Below the pieces are notes generated by a model. That model ran no database searches. It worked only from the letters and a program-made list of their open reading frames with translations, and was not told the DNA's origin. Source: an uncultured Pseudomonadota bacterium (lineage in GTDB: Bacteria; Pseudomonadota; Alphaproteobacteria; Rs-D84). From it: a DNA stretch of 64,000 nt. How positions within the stretch are numbered: position 1 is the stretch's first letter; every line of letters begins with the position of its first letter. Of the stretch, positions 45,454-53,644 are shown piece after piece. The DNA lies in NCBI GenBank assembly GCA_902802115.1, contig CADCKW010000001.1, positions 216,700-280,699 on the forward strand, read 5' to 3'. The position numbers and the translations under genes are program-made.

Positions 45454-46368
45454 GTGACATACTTTTTATTTGCTCTTGGATTGGCTTTGTTGGTTGGTGG
45501 TGGTGAATTATTGGTGCAATCTGGCATGGCGTTGGCACATAAATTGCGCCTGAATCCGCTAATCATAGGTATTGTTTTAATGGGTGTTGGAACATCATTG
45601 CCTGAATTATCGGCATCTTTGACCGCAATTGTGGCAAATCCCCCTACCCCTGGGATTGCATTTGGTAATATTATTGGGTCAAATATCACAAATATTTTAT
45701 TTATATTGGGTGTTGCGTCTTGTATCAATCCTATTGGTATAAATCGCACAGGTTTTCGTCGCGATGGTCTGTTTATACTATTATCTGTTATAATGTTGTA
45801 TATGATAATGGCATTTGGATATTTGGACCAAGTAATTGGTATGTTTTTATTGCTGTTTATTGCTGGGTATTTTGTTGTATGCTATGGTAATAATTCACCC
45901 CCAGAAAATTCACAACATCACATAAAATTTACCAAATCCGCATGGGTGTTGGGGATATTTTCTGCTGTTGGCATTGGTGCGATTGTATATGGTGCAGATT
46001 TATTGGTTGATAACGCATCAAAAATAGCAACTGCGCTGGGGGTGTCAAAATCAGTCATAGGTTTAACATTGATTGCGTTTGGAACATCTTTGCCAGAAAT
46101 AACCGTATCCACAGTTGCTGCAATCCATAAACAAAGTGCAATTGCATTTGGTAATATCGTGGGCAGTAATATTGCAAACATATTTTTGATTTTGGGAACA
46201 ATTGGTGTGGTAAAACCAACGCATGTTCCGCAAATGTGGCAAAGTTTTTGGATAATGGCAACAGCGACATTGTTGTTATTAATTTGTGGTGTGCGTGGTA
46301 AAATTCCGCGTTGGATTGGATTGTTATTTGTGATTTTGTATGGAATTTATGTGTGCTCGTTGTTTTAA
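45454..46368 (+). CDS. Calcium/sodium antiporter (CaCA family, YrbG-like)
   Basis: Inner-membrane cation exchanger. Two homologous halves carry the alpha repeats VGTSLPELSASLTAI with GNIIGSNITNILFILG, and FGTSLPEITVSTVAAI with GNIVGSNIANIFLILG. About ten membrane helices in 304 residues. Translation starts at GTG (45454) after GAAAGGAAAC. An ATG two bases earlier is followed at once by TGA and cannot be used. It is probably the last gene of the efflux operon. Confidence 0.95.
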   Translation: MTYFLFALGLALLVGGGELLVQSGMALAHKLRLNPLIIGIVLMGVGTSLPELSASLTAIVANPPTPGIAFGNIIGSNITNILFILGVASCINPIGINRTGFRRDGLFILLSVIMLYMIMAFGYLDQVIGMFLLLFIAGYFVVCYGNNSPPENSQHHIKFTKSAWVLGIFSAVGIGAIVYGADLLVDNASKIATALGVSKSVIGLTLIAFGTSLPEITVSTVAAIHKQSAIAFGNIVGSNIANIFLILGTIGVVKPTHVPQMWQSFWIMATATLLLLICGVRGKIPRWIGLLFVILYGIYVCSLF

Positions 46369-46399
46369 AAAAATACCACCATTTTGGCGGTGTTTTTTT
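46367..46399. terminator. Bidirectional terminator between the antiporter and gpsA
   Basis: AAAAAAATACCACC-ATTTT-GGCGGTGTTTTTTT, serving both convergent operons. Confidence 0.85.
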
Positions 46400-47270
46400 A
46401 TAATCCCAATTTTGATTTCATATCGGTTAAAATTGGGGTTTTTATTCCTAAATCTTGTGCGCGTTTTAATACGGTTTCAAATGCGAATATACCCTCAATC
46501 GTGCCAACCAAAGGTGTGCCATTTGCAATTGCGACACCGCCGGCATAATTGCGACTGGTTGATGATGTTGCTGACAAAAACAAATCGCCCAATCCACAAA
46601 GCCCGACAAATGTTTCTATTTTTGCACCCATTGCCAAACCTATTTTAATAATTTCATCACAGCACAATGTAAATATCATCGCCCTTTCGTTTTCGTATGG
46701 GACTTTCACAGATATAAACCCAGAAATCAAAGCAATAACATTTTTTCCAACCCCTGAAATCTGTGTGCCGATAATATCATCTGTTTCGTTGATATATGCC
46801 AGATTCAAAACCGCCCTGCCCGCGTCCAACACGCGTTGTGTTCCTGCCAAAGTTGAACCAGTTGGTGCGCCAATTGCGACCTCGGTAGCAAATTGTGGTC
46901 CTGATAAAACGCCAATATCTGTGCAATTTGGTAATTCTTGGGTTAAAATTTCAGTCATAAACTCGTGAGTTTTACTGTCTGCGCCCTTGGTACAGATAAT
47001 AATTGGCTGATTTTTATATACGCCAACAAATTTGCGCAGTGTTTCACGAAAAAATGCCGCCGGTGTGACATTTAACCATACATCTGTATTTGCCAAAGAA
47101 TCAACATCACGAACAATTGATAAATTGGTTGGTATATCCACACCGTCAAACCGTTTGTATTCGCCGTCAAATGACCACAGAACGACATTTGCCCCGCCCC
47201 GCGCGATATTTATCGCCAATGCTGTTCCCCACGCGCCTGCGCCGATAATACCAACGGTTTTATATAACAT
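46398..47270 (-). CDS. gpsA: Glycerol-3-phosphate dehydrogenase [NAD(P)+]
   Basis: Makes sn-glycerol-3-phosphate for phospholipids. Rossmann motif GIIGAGAWGTALA at the N-terminus, then LSGPQFATEVAIGAPT and a central lysine-bearing GVGKNVIALISG. The C-terminal domain carries GLCGLGDLFLSATSSTSRN. I use the ATG at 47270, which overlaps the stop of the TPR gene by one base (TGATG); a GTG one codon earlier is possible. 290 residues, slightly short for the family. Confidence 0.95.
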   Translation of the reverse strand: MLYKTVGIIGAGAWGTALAINIARGGANVVLWSFDGEYKRFDGVDIPTNLSIVRDVDSLANTDVWLNVTPAAFFRETLRKFVGVYKNQPIIICTKGADSKTHEFMTEILTQELPNCTDIGVLSGPQFATEVAIGAPTGSTLAGTQRVLDAGRAVLNLAYINETDDIIGTQISGVGKNVIALISGFISVKVPYENERAMIFTLCCDEIIKIGLAMGAKIETFVGLCGLGDLFLSATSSTSRNYAGGVAIANGTPLVGTIEGIFAFETVLKRAQDLGIKTPILTDMKSKLGL

Positions 47271-48889
47271 CACTTAATCCTTTTTAATTTCTTTTCCAAA
47301 ACAGGTTTTACAGACAATCCATCATCGGATAATTCTATTGCGCGCAAATACGCATCGCGTGCCAGTTTGTTATCACCGCTTTCAATATACATATCGCCCA
47401 AATGTTCGAACAAAGCCGAACAAGAATTTGCGAATTCGCCAACGCGTTGCATTACATCTAATGCGGCGTCCAGACCTTCGCGGGCGCGCATAACATAACC
47501 CAAAGTATCCCATGTGCATGTGTCGGTTGGTGCAAATTGAACCAAACTCAAACTATACGCGTATGCTTTGTCCAGATTTTCACCACGTGCCGCCCACAGA
47601 CGCGCTTGGATACTGAATACATCTGGGTCTGGTTTTTGAATCAATATAAATGCAGAATCCAAATCTTTTTGTGATGCGTCTAAATCTTCAAAAATAAAGT
47701 TGGTTTCCGCACGCATTTTATACAGGTATGCACGCGCACCAGTTGAAATATCTGCGTTTGATAATGCTTTATCTATTGTCTTTAATGCGCCAGATTTATC
47801 GCCAGATTGAATTTGCCAACCGACATATAAATTGGTCGCCGGCATAAACAAAGGCTGGGCATCAATCGCGCGTTTTACGGCATGTTCGTTATGTGTTAAT
47901 TCTGCCAGACGCAAATTTACAAAAGGATAATATGGACTGGTTGATGAAATTTTTGAAAAATATTTATCATAATTTCCCATATTTGAAATCATATACAATC
48001 CAGAATGATAATTTATTGCGTCTAACTGTACAGAATTTTCATCGCCGACATTTTTTGCAAAATGCAATAACAACAAAGACAAATCAGAATGCGACATAGA
48101 TTGTGTATGTGCAATCGTTTGAACAAAATTAAAAGCCAACTGATTTTTATACCCGGCATATTTTGACCAATCTGGAATGTCTGTATAATTAATCATAAAC
48201 ATACTGCCAGGTTTTGTTGTAAATGCGGTGCGCAATTTATTTGCATTTGCGTCCAAACCATTGTGTTTATAGAAAGACATTAAATACAAATAATCGTTTA
48301 TATTCATGAATTCTGGGCGAACTTTATCAAATTCACCTGCGGCTTTTTGGATTTTGCCCTGCTCTGCAAATATTTGACCGCGCAAAAATGATTGCCATGA
48401 TGGGTTTGTGTCCAAAGAATCTATGAATTTCAAAGTTTCTGTAATATGATTGATTGCGACCCCAGACCAAATACGAAATGGTGCCATCATACGCATTTTA
48501 TCAGTTTTATGTTTGTTGTAAATCTCAATCCATTTACCATCATTTACCAATTTTGCATTTAAAACAATACGCGAAACAATGTTTTTTTGTTTCGCCAAAT
48601 TGTCGGTGTTTTCCGGTATTTTTCCATTTAAAAAGTCTGTTAAAATACGCATCTCTTGCACAGATTTATAATCGCGTGCATTTTCATCGATATTGGCGAT
48701 AAACTCATCAGCCTTGTCGAAATTATTTGTATAAAGCGCGTGTTGTGCCGCCAAAAATGCGCCATAACTGGTTGTTGGAATTGTGCCACGTGTTTGCACT
48801 GTGGCGGTTTTGGTGCCCAGCAAATGAACGGCCACCAATCCGGCAACCAATCCCCCCGACACCCACAAAAATGTTTTTATTGGTTTCAT
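47270..48889 (-). CDS. TPR-repeat protein, membrane-anchored
   Basis: A 539-residue protein with an N-terminal hydrophobic segment (residues 6-25, TFLWVSGGLVAGLVAVHLLG), so probably anchored facing the periplasm. The rest is helical. Repeats of TPR type are clearest at the C-terminus: PTDTCTWDTLGYVMRAREGLDAALDVMQRVGEF and CSALFEHLGDMYIESGDNKLARDAYLRAIEL. Alphaproteobacteria often carry such a TPR protein of unknown role near envelope genes. It is translationally coupled to gpsA (TGATG). Confidence 0.85.
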   Translation of the reverse strand: MKPIKTFLWVSGGLVAGLVAVHLLGTKTATVQTRGTIPTTSYGAFLAAQHALYTNNFDKADEFIANIDENARDYKSVQEMRILTDFLNGKIPENTDNLAKQKNIVSRIVLNAKLVNDGKWIEIYNKHKTDKMRMMAPFRIWSGVAINHITETLKFIDSLDTNPSWQSFLRGQIFAEQGKIQKAAGEFDKVRPEFMNINDYLYLMSFYKHNGLDANANKLRTAFTTKPGSMFMINYTDIPDWSKYAGYKNQLAFNFVQTIAHTQSMSHSDLSLLLLHFAKNVGDENSVQLDAINYHSGLYMISNMGNYDKYFSKISSTSPYYPFVNLRLAELTHNEHAVKRAIDAQPLFMPATNLYVGWQIQSGDKSGALKTIDKALSNADISTGARAYLYKMRAETNFIFEDLDASQKDLDSAFILIQKPDPDVFSIQARLWAARGENLDKAYAYSLSLVQFAPTDTCTWDTLGYVMRAREGLDAALDVMQRVGEFANSCSALFEHLGDMYIESGDNKLARDAYLRAIELSDDGLSVKPVLEKKLKRIK

Positions 48890-48915
48890 GATTTTTATAT
48901 GTTAGAATAATCTTT

Positions 48916-49470
48916 ATGGAAAACCAAGATAAATTTAATTTATATAAAAATATTTTACGCGATTGGTCATCAAAAATGAACCTGGTTGCGCCCAGTACAT
49001 TAAACGATATTGATACGCGTCATATTGCTGATTCTGCCCAGTTGGCGGATTATTTACCACGCGATATTGATATTATTGATTTGGGGTCTGGGGCGGGTTT
49101 TCCGGCGGTTGTTTTGGCTGTTTTGGGTTGGCGTGTGACGGCAACAGAATCTATTGGTAAAAAGGTTTCTTTTTTAAATGCGGTAAAGCAAGAATTAGAC
49201 TTAGATAATTTGGTTGTATATCATGGTCGCATAGAAGATTTTATTGCAAAATTACCGCGTAATAAAAAATATGTATTTACGGCGCGCGCGTTTGCGCCAC
49301 TGATAAAGATTTTGGATTATGTGGGCAAAACAAATTATGAATTATTTTTGTTAAAGGGCAGGGATATTTTAAATGAAATTGCAACAGCCAAACAAAAATA
49401 TAGATTTGATTATGAATTGTTTCCGTCCAAAACAGGTGATGGGTTTGTTGTGCATATAATAAAAAAGTAA
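48916..49470 (+). CDS. rsmG: 16S rRNA m7G527 methyltransferase RsmG (GidB)
   Basis: SAM-dependent methyltransferase acting on 16S rRNA. SAM motif DLGSGAGFPAVVLAV at residues 55-69; the preceding MNLVAPSTLNDIDTRHIADSAQL is the family signature. 184 residues, a little short. No clear Shine-Dalgarno: the gene starts 26 bases from the divergent TPR gene. It heads the rsmG-parA-parB block often found near the replication origin. Confidence 0.95.
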   Translation: MENQDKFNLYKNILRDWSSKMNLVAPSTLNDIDTRHIADSAQLADYLPRDIDIIDLGSGAGFPAVVLAVLGWRVTATESIGKKVSFLNAVKQELDLDNLVVYHGRIEDFIAKLPRNKKYVFTARAFAPLIKILDYVGKTNYELFLLKGRDILNEIATAKQKYRFDYELFPSKTGDGFVVHIIKK

Positions 49471-49500
49471 AAAAACACCGGCAAAAGCCGGCATTTTTTT
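49471..49500 (+). terminator. Intrinsic terminator after rsmG
   Basis: AAAAACACCGGC-AAAA-GCCGGCATTTTTTT immediately after the stop; CCGGC family. Confidence 0.85.
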
Positions 49501-49504
49501 GCGT

Positions 49505-49520
49505 TATTTCATGTGAAATA
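49505..49520. promoter_or_regulatory. parS-like centromere site 1
   Basis: TATTTCATGTGAAATA, a perfect 16-base palindrome, differs from the bacterial parS consensus TGTTTCACGTGAAACA at three positions and keeps the TTTCA...TGAAA core. Found in the rsmG-parA gap where ParB-binding sites are often located. Confidence 0.75.
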
Positions 49521-49552
49521 AAATATAACATATTGAAAATGCGTAAAAACAG

Positions 49553-49631
49553 AAAAAAAGACCGGCGAATACCGGTCTTTTTTGTTATAAATATATTTGT
49601 TAAAAAATTAACGGCTTTTGCCGGTGTTTTT
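49553..49631 (+). terminator. Two more CCGG-stem hairpins in the rsmG-parA gap
   Basis: GACCGGCGAATACCGGTC followed by TTTTTT (to 49581), and AACGGCTTTTGCCGGTG followed by TTTTT (to 49631). Three terminators in succession between rsmG and parA insulate the two genes. I see no other gene in this 343-base gap. Confidence 0.65.
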
Positions 49632-49685
49632 GATGATTAATTGTTAAAAATACCGGTTATAAATAAATATGTGTAAAATGATTGT

Positions 49686-49701
49686 TGTTTCATATGAAAT
49701 A
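49686..49701. promoter_or_regulatory. parS-like centromere site 2
   Basis: TGTTTCATATGAAATA keeps the left half of parS exactly (TGTTTCA) and the TGAAA of the right half; three mismatches overall. It lies 166 bases from site 1 and 113 bases before parA. Confidence 0.7.
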
Positions 49702-49752
49702 AAAAATAATATTTTGATTCTGCGCGATTTTTGTATTGTGGTTTTATATTCC

Positions 49753-49781
49753 TTGACCGAATCGAAACGAATAAATATCAT
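49753..49781 (+). promoter_or_regulatory. Promoter of parAB
   Basis: TTGACC, a 17-base spacer, TATCAT, with the predicted start about 25 bases before the parA ATG. Confidence 0.65.
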
Positions 49782-49813
49782 TTGTTGTGATAAAAAAAGG
49801 AAGTGAATTTACA

Positions 49814-50587
49814 ATGGTCAGGATAATAGCATTTGCAAATCAAAAGGGCGGTGTTGGTAAAACCACAACTGCAATAAATATTGGTGCATCTTTGGCGGCG
49901 ATAAAAAAACGCGTATTGTTAATAGATTTAGACCAACAGGGAAATGCCGGTACAGGTTTGGGATTTGTTCGTGCCGAACATCCACAAAGTGTTTATGGTG
50001 TTATAATGGGGACTGATAATATTGTTGATAATATTTTATCAACTGCGGTTCCTGGATTGCATTTATTGCCTTCGGGTATTGAGCTTGCCGGGGCCGAGGT
50101 TGATTTGCTGGACGTGGAAAATCGCGAATATCGTTTGCGTGATGCGTTGCAACCGATTTTGGATTATTACGATTTTATATTATTGGATTGCCCACCTGCA
50201 TTGGGGCATTTGACATTAAATGCTTTAAATGCCGCCGATAGTGTGATTATCCCGCTGCAATGCGAATTTTTTGCATTGGAAGGTATTCGTCAGTTGGTTA
50301 ATACAATCAATGTAGTCCAGCAAAAATGGAATCCTGATTTGCGTATATTGGGTGTATTGCTGACAATGTATGATAAACGTTATTCTGTGACGCGCGATGT
50401 TGAAAATGATGTGCGCAAAACATTTGGTGATACAGTGTTTAAAACGGTTATTCCGCGTAATGTTCGTGTGTCCGAGGCGCCCAGCCATGGCAAACCGGCA
50501 TTGTTTTATGATTTTAATTCAACCGGTGCCCAGGCTTATTTGCGTGTCGCCACAGAAATTGTAAATAAATTGGAACAAGAGGGTTAA
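49814..50587 (+). CDS. parA: Chromosome-partitioning ATPase ParA
   Basis: Walker-type ATPase that moves the origin region by interacting with ParB-parS. Deviant Walker A KGGVGKTT at residues 11-18, LIDLDQQGNAGTGLG, and LLDCPPALGHLT. I chose the ATG at 49814 (MVRIIAFANQ), which fits Soj/ParA N-termini; the GTG at 49787 would add nine residues, and AAGGAAG lies between them. 257 residues. parB follows after two bases. Confidence 0.97.
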   Translation: MVRIIAFANQKGGVGKTTTAINIGASLAAIKKRVLLIDLDQQGNAGTGLGFVRAEHPQSVYGVIMGTDNIVDNILSTAVPGLHLLPSGIELAGAEVDLLDVENREYRLRDALQPILDYYDFILLDCPPALGHLTLNALNAADSVIIPLQCEFFALEGIRQLVNTINVVQQKWNPDLRILGVLLTMYDKRYSVTRDVENDVRKTFGDTVFKTVIPRNVRVSEAPSHGKPALFYDFNSTGAQAYLRVATEIVNKLEQEG

Positions 50588-50589
50588 AA

Positions 50590-51468
50590 ATGGCATCTAA
50601 ATTTGGATTGGGACGCGGTCTTGCTGATATTCAAATGGCACAGGGGGCTTTGCCAGATATTTCAATTTTGACTGGTGGCGAACGTGTTGTTATAAAACAA
50701 ATACCACTGGTGCAAATTGGTGCAAATCCAGACCAGCCGCGTAAAACATTTCGTGATGCCGAATTAAATGATTTGGCGGCATCAATCAAAGAAAAAGGTG
50801 TTTTACAGCCGATTTTATTGCGTGCGGTTGCTGGACGCCCGTATAATTATGAAATTGTTGCTGGCGAACGTCGTTTTCGTGCATCTAAATTGGCGGGCTT
50901 GACCGAAATTCCGGCTGTTATTAAAAAGTTAGATGATAATAATGCAATGGAAATTGCACTAATTGAAAATGTGCAACGCGAAAATCTGGACCCAGTGGAA
51001 GAGGCCGCCGCATACAAAAATTTGATAGAAAAATGTAATTATGAAATGGACGATGTGTCGCGTTTGATTGGTAAATCTGCCAGTTATATTCGTAATTCAA
51101 TGCGGATTTTGGAATTGCCAGAATCTGTGCGTTTAATGGTTTCAAATGGCGAATTATCGGCATCACACGCACGTACAATCGCGGTCGCCGAAAACCCCGA
51201 AAAATTGGCCCAAGAAATTGTAAATAAAAAAATGTCTGTGGCGGATACATCTGCTTTGGTAAAAAATACAAAAAGAACCGGCAAAGCCCGGCAGTTTGTA
51301 AGCAAAACAATTGCCGCCGCTGATATAAAACGCATGGAAAATGATATTCAAAAATCGTTAAATGTTTCTGCAAAAATTCTTGAAAAACGGGGCGGGGCGG
51401 GGCAAATAGTTTTGAAATTCAACACCCGCGTTGAAATGAACGAATTGATTTCAAAACTAATCAAATAA
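50590..51468 (+). CDS. parB: Chromosome-partitioning CTPase/DNA-binding protein ParB
   Basis: Binds parS and spreads along DNA as a CTP-dependent clamp. Box I/II motifs NPDQPRKTF and GERRFRASKLAGL are intact, and ALIENVQRENLDPVEEAAAY leads into the helix-turn-helix (VSRLIGKSASYIRNSMRILELP, then LSASHART). A C-terminal dimerisation segment ends KFNTRVEMNELISKLIK. 292 residues. The presence of two parS-like sites upstream of parA supports a working system. Confidence 0.97.
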   Translation: MASKFGLGRGLADIQMAQGALPDISILTGGERVVIKQIPLVQIGANPDQPRKTFRDAELNDLAASIKEKGVLQPILLRAVAGRPYNYEIVAGERRFRASKLAGLTEIPAVIKKLDDNNAMEIALIENVQRENLDPVEEAAAYKNLIEKCNYEMDDVSRLIGKSASYIRNSMRILELPESVRLMVSNGELSASHARTIAVAENPEKLAQEIVNKKMSVADTSALVKNTKRTGKARQFVSKTIAAADIKRMENDIQKSLNVSAKILEKRGGAGQIVLKFNTRVEMNELISKLIK

Positions 51469-51485
51469 AAATGTTAAAAAATAGC

Positions 51486-51517
51486 AAAAAATACCGGCAA
51501 ATGCCGGTATTTTTTTA
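51486..51517 (+). terminator. Intrinsic terminator after parB
   Basis: AAAAATACCGGCAAATGCCGGTATTTTTTT, a near-perfect symmetrical hairpin. Confidence 0.9.
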
Positions 51518-51551
51518 TGCCATAACCGAACTTTGTGTGTTGAACACAGAT

Positions 51552-51655
51552 TTCTAAAAAAACACCGGCAATCGCCGGTGGAATTATACCCACAAAATTT
51601 TGCAATTTCGCGGGACCCCAAGAAAAAAACACCGACAATCGCCGGTGTTTTTTTT
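51552..51655. repeat. Duplicated ACACCGgCAATCGCCGGTG hairpins
   Basis: Two copies of ACACCG(G/A)CAATCGCCGGTG lie about 75 bases apart. Both are preceded by A-tracts; the second is also followed by eight T and serves as the pal terminator on the minus strand. The first has lost its downstream T-tract, as expected of a decaying duplicate. Confidence 0.7.
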
Positions 51656-51673
51656 GAATTTTTCAACAAACTA

Positions 51674-52090
51674 TTATTTAACAGTTGTTGTTGCGTTACG
51701 GTTCCATTGCCATACAGATTCGCCAGTTCCTTTAACCAAAGGACGTTCTTTACCGTATGAAATTGTAGAAATACGTTTTGCATCGATACCGTCATTGACT
51801 AACACTGATTTAGCAGCGTTTGCACGACGTGCGCCCAATGCCAAGTTGTATTCTGTGGAACCACGTTCGTCGCAATTACCAGCAATCTGGACTTTAACAT
51901 CTTCGTGATTTTTCATATACAAAGATTGTGCCAACAAATTGTCATTGGCTTCTTTGGAAATTTCAGAAGAATTAAACGCGAAGAACACACGTTGATTATT
52001 CAAGTCAGCAGGTTCGACGACATTTGAACCACCGCAGGCGGCCAACATGCCAGCAACACCAGCCAACAAAGCAAAGTTTCTTACTTTCAT
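51674..52090 (-). CDS. pal: Peptidoglycan-associated lipoprotein Pal
   Basis: Outer-membrane lipoprotein of the Tol-Pal system. A signal peptide with lipobox LAAC puts the lipidated cysteine at residue 19. The OmpA-like domain follows: VFFAFNSSEIS, IAGNCDERGSTEYNLALGARRANA, and ISYGKERP, with the diaminopimelate-binding Asp and Arg retained. 138 residues is short: the linker between lipid and domain is only about 15 residues. tolB, normally adjacent, is not here. It has its own promoter and terminator. Confidence 0.95.
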   Translation of the reverse strand: MKVRNFALLAGVAGMLAACGGSNVVEPADLNNQRVFFAFNSSEISKEANDNLLAQSLYMKNHEDVKVQIAGNCDERGSTEYNLALGARRANAAKSVLVNDGIDAKRISTISYGKERPLVKGTGESVWQWNRNATTTVK

Positions 52091-52126
52091 GAAAATACTC
52101 CCTTGAGTTTTTGTTACTCGTGGTCT

Positions 52127-52155
52127 ATTTTATACTAAAATAAGTCTAAAAGCAA
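52127..52155 (-). promoter_or_regulatory. Promoter of pal
   Basis: Minus strand TTGCTT, 17 bases, TAAAAT, about 37 bases before the pal start; AAGGGAG is the ribosome-binding site. Confidence 0.6.
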
Positions 52156-52172
52156 GTGGGAAAACATAAAAA

Positions 52173-52943
52173 ATGAACGACTATAATATACTTGATTTGG
52201 AATTGGCTGGGGTTAAATGGGAAATAGCAGATGTTCCGTTTGTATTGCGTGCAAAATGGAACAGTACGCAACCGCAACAAAACACCACAACAAAACCCAA
52301 TGTGGCTGTGGGCGTGGGTTCTGTGACGGTTGTGCCGCCAATTGCGCCGATTGAAACCGTATCGGTTGATACAGCGATTTCAATGGCATCTCGTCCTGGG
52401 GATTTGGATAATTTGATTCGCATGATTGGGGAATTTAATCATCCTTTGCGTTCTGTTGCAACCAAGACAGTTTTCCCAAACATTGCAAAAAATCCAAACG
52501 GATTGGTTGTAATAACCGATGTGCCGGGTGCCGATGATGATGCGTCTGGTTGTGTTTTATCAGGTGGGGCAGGGGAATTATTTGATAAAATGTTATCTGC
52601 GATTGGCATGTCGCGTGACAATGTTTCGATTGTGCCGATTGTATTTTGGCGCACCCCGGGTGGTCGCACGCCGACGGCGGACGAATTATCTTTGACGCGT
52701 CCATTTTTAAACAGAATATTAGAATTTTTATCACCAAAAATGATTTTAACACTTGGTGCAACACCGGCAATGGAAATTGCGGGAATTCAACTGGCGCACG
52801 CGCATGGACGCGTATCAACCACAGAAAGCGGCACAACGGTAATGTCGATTTATCACCCGAATTATTTACTGTTAAAACCATCGGCGAAACGCGATGCATG
52901 GACGGCATTACAAGAATTGCAAAAAATGTTGAAAAACCAATAA
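52173..52943 (+). CDS. Uracil-DNA glycosylase family 4-like protein lacking the iron-sulfur cysteines
   Basis: A 256-residue protein with the fold pattern of family 4/5 uracil-DNA glycosylases: SGGAGELFDKMLSAIGMSRDNV, VFWRTPGGRTPTADE, LTLGATPAMEIAG and the late motif HPNYLLLKP (228-236). Unusual points: only one cysteine (Cys127) in the whole protein, so the four ligands of the 4Fe-4S cluster are gone (the normal C-x-LK and C.PF positions read HPLRS and LTRPF). Also, the first catalytic motif GEAPG is TDVPG. The N-terminal ~70 residues are a Gln/Thr/Val-rich linker. It may be a structural or inactive homologue. infC follows after 52 bases. Confidence 0.85.
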   Translation: MNDYNILDLELAGVKWEIADVPFVLRAKWNSTQPQQNTTTKPNVAVGVGSVTVVPPIAPIETVSVDTAISMASRPGDLDNLIRMIGEFNHPLRSVATKTVFPNIAKNPNGLVVITDVPGADDDASGCVLSGGAGELFDKMLSAIGMSRDNVSIVPIVFWRTPGGRTPTADELSLTRPFLNRILEFLSPKMILTLGATPAMEIAGIQLAHAHGRVSTTESGTTVMSIYHPNYLLLKPSAKRDAWTALQELQKMLKNQ

Positions 52944-52995
52944 ATATATTTAATAATTTGATTACAGGTAAAAAAATAAAGGAGCCTAAAAACAC

Positions 52996-53538
52996 ATGAA
53001 TAACCGTGACAATCGCCGCGATATGGGTCCGCGTATAAACAACCGGATTTTTGCAAAATCTGTCCAGGTAATCAATGCTGACGGACAAAATATGGGCGTA
53101 ATGCCAACAACCGCTGCCTTGGAAATGGCGGCAAATGCCGGGTTAGATTTGGTTGAAATCAACAGTAATGGTGATGCGCCAATCGTAAAAATAATGGATT
53201 ATGGCAAATATAAATATGACCAGAAAAAACGTGCGGCCGAGGCTCGCAAAAACCAAAAAACAACCAGTTTGCGTGATGTATGGGTGAAACCATTTATCGA
53301 AGAAAACGATTTGCAAATTAAAATGAAAAAGGTTTTTGAATTTTTGGGTGATGGCGACAAAGTAAAAATCTCTGTTATGACCAAGGGTAATAAAAGGGTT
53401 TTGGGTCAGGGTCGTGACGCGATTCCTGAATTATTCGCACACATTATGGAAATAATTGGTGACAAGGGGACTTTGGAATCAAAATCCAAACCAGATGAAA
53501 GAACAAAATCAATCATCGTTGCGCCCGCCAAAAAATAA
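52996..53538 (+). CDS. infC: Translation initiation factor IF-3
   Basis: Keeps 30S subunits free and proofreads initiation. N-terminal domain with RDMGPRINNRIFAKSVQVINADGQNMGVM, a lysine-rich linker helix (KYDQKKRAAEARKNQK) and a C-terminal domain (LRDVWVKPFIEENDLQIKMKKVFEFL). 180 residues. It begins with ATG after AAGGAGCC, not with the AUU used for autoregulation in enterobacteria, and is separated from rpmI-rplT, so the classical control circuit is not present in that form. Confidence 0.97.
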   Translation: MNNRDNRRDMGPRINNRIFAKSVQVINADGQNMGVMPTTAALEMAANAGLDLVEINSNGDAPIVKIMDYGKYKYDQKKRAAEARKNQKTTSLRDVWVKPFIEENDLQIKMKKVFEFLGDGDKVKISVMTKGNKRVLGQGRDAIPELFAHIMEIIGDKGTLESKSKPDERTKSIIVAPAKK

Positions 53539-53540
53539 AA

Positions 53541-53564
53541 AACCGCCCAAATGGGCGGTATTTT
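53541..53564 (+). terminator. Intrinsic terminator after infC
   Basis: ACCGCCCAAATGGGCGGT stem followed by ATTTT, two bases after the stop. Confidence 0.8.
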
Positions 53565-53644
53565 GATGTCAAAAATAAATAAAAGATTTGCAAATTTATA
53601 ACATATCGGTTAAAATATTTCTGCATTGATGTGTTGTCAGTGTG

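Noticed and set aside
45452-45457. ATG start for the antiporter gene
   Set aside because: That ATG is followed immediately by TGA; the GTG two bases later is in the protein frame.
49471-49813. Replication origin in the rsmG-parA gap
   Set aside because: parS-like sites and AT-rich DNA are present but I found no cluster of DnaA boxes; the origin may be nearby but not shown here.
52173-52943. Frameshift or pseudogene of uracil-DNA glycosylase
   Set aside because: The frame is intact with conserved C-terminal motifs; only cluster ligands are substituted, which is not a decay pattern.
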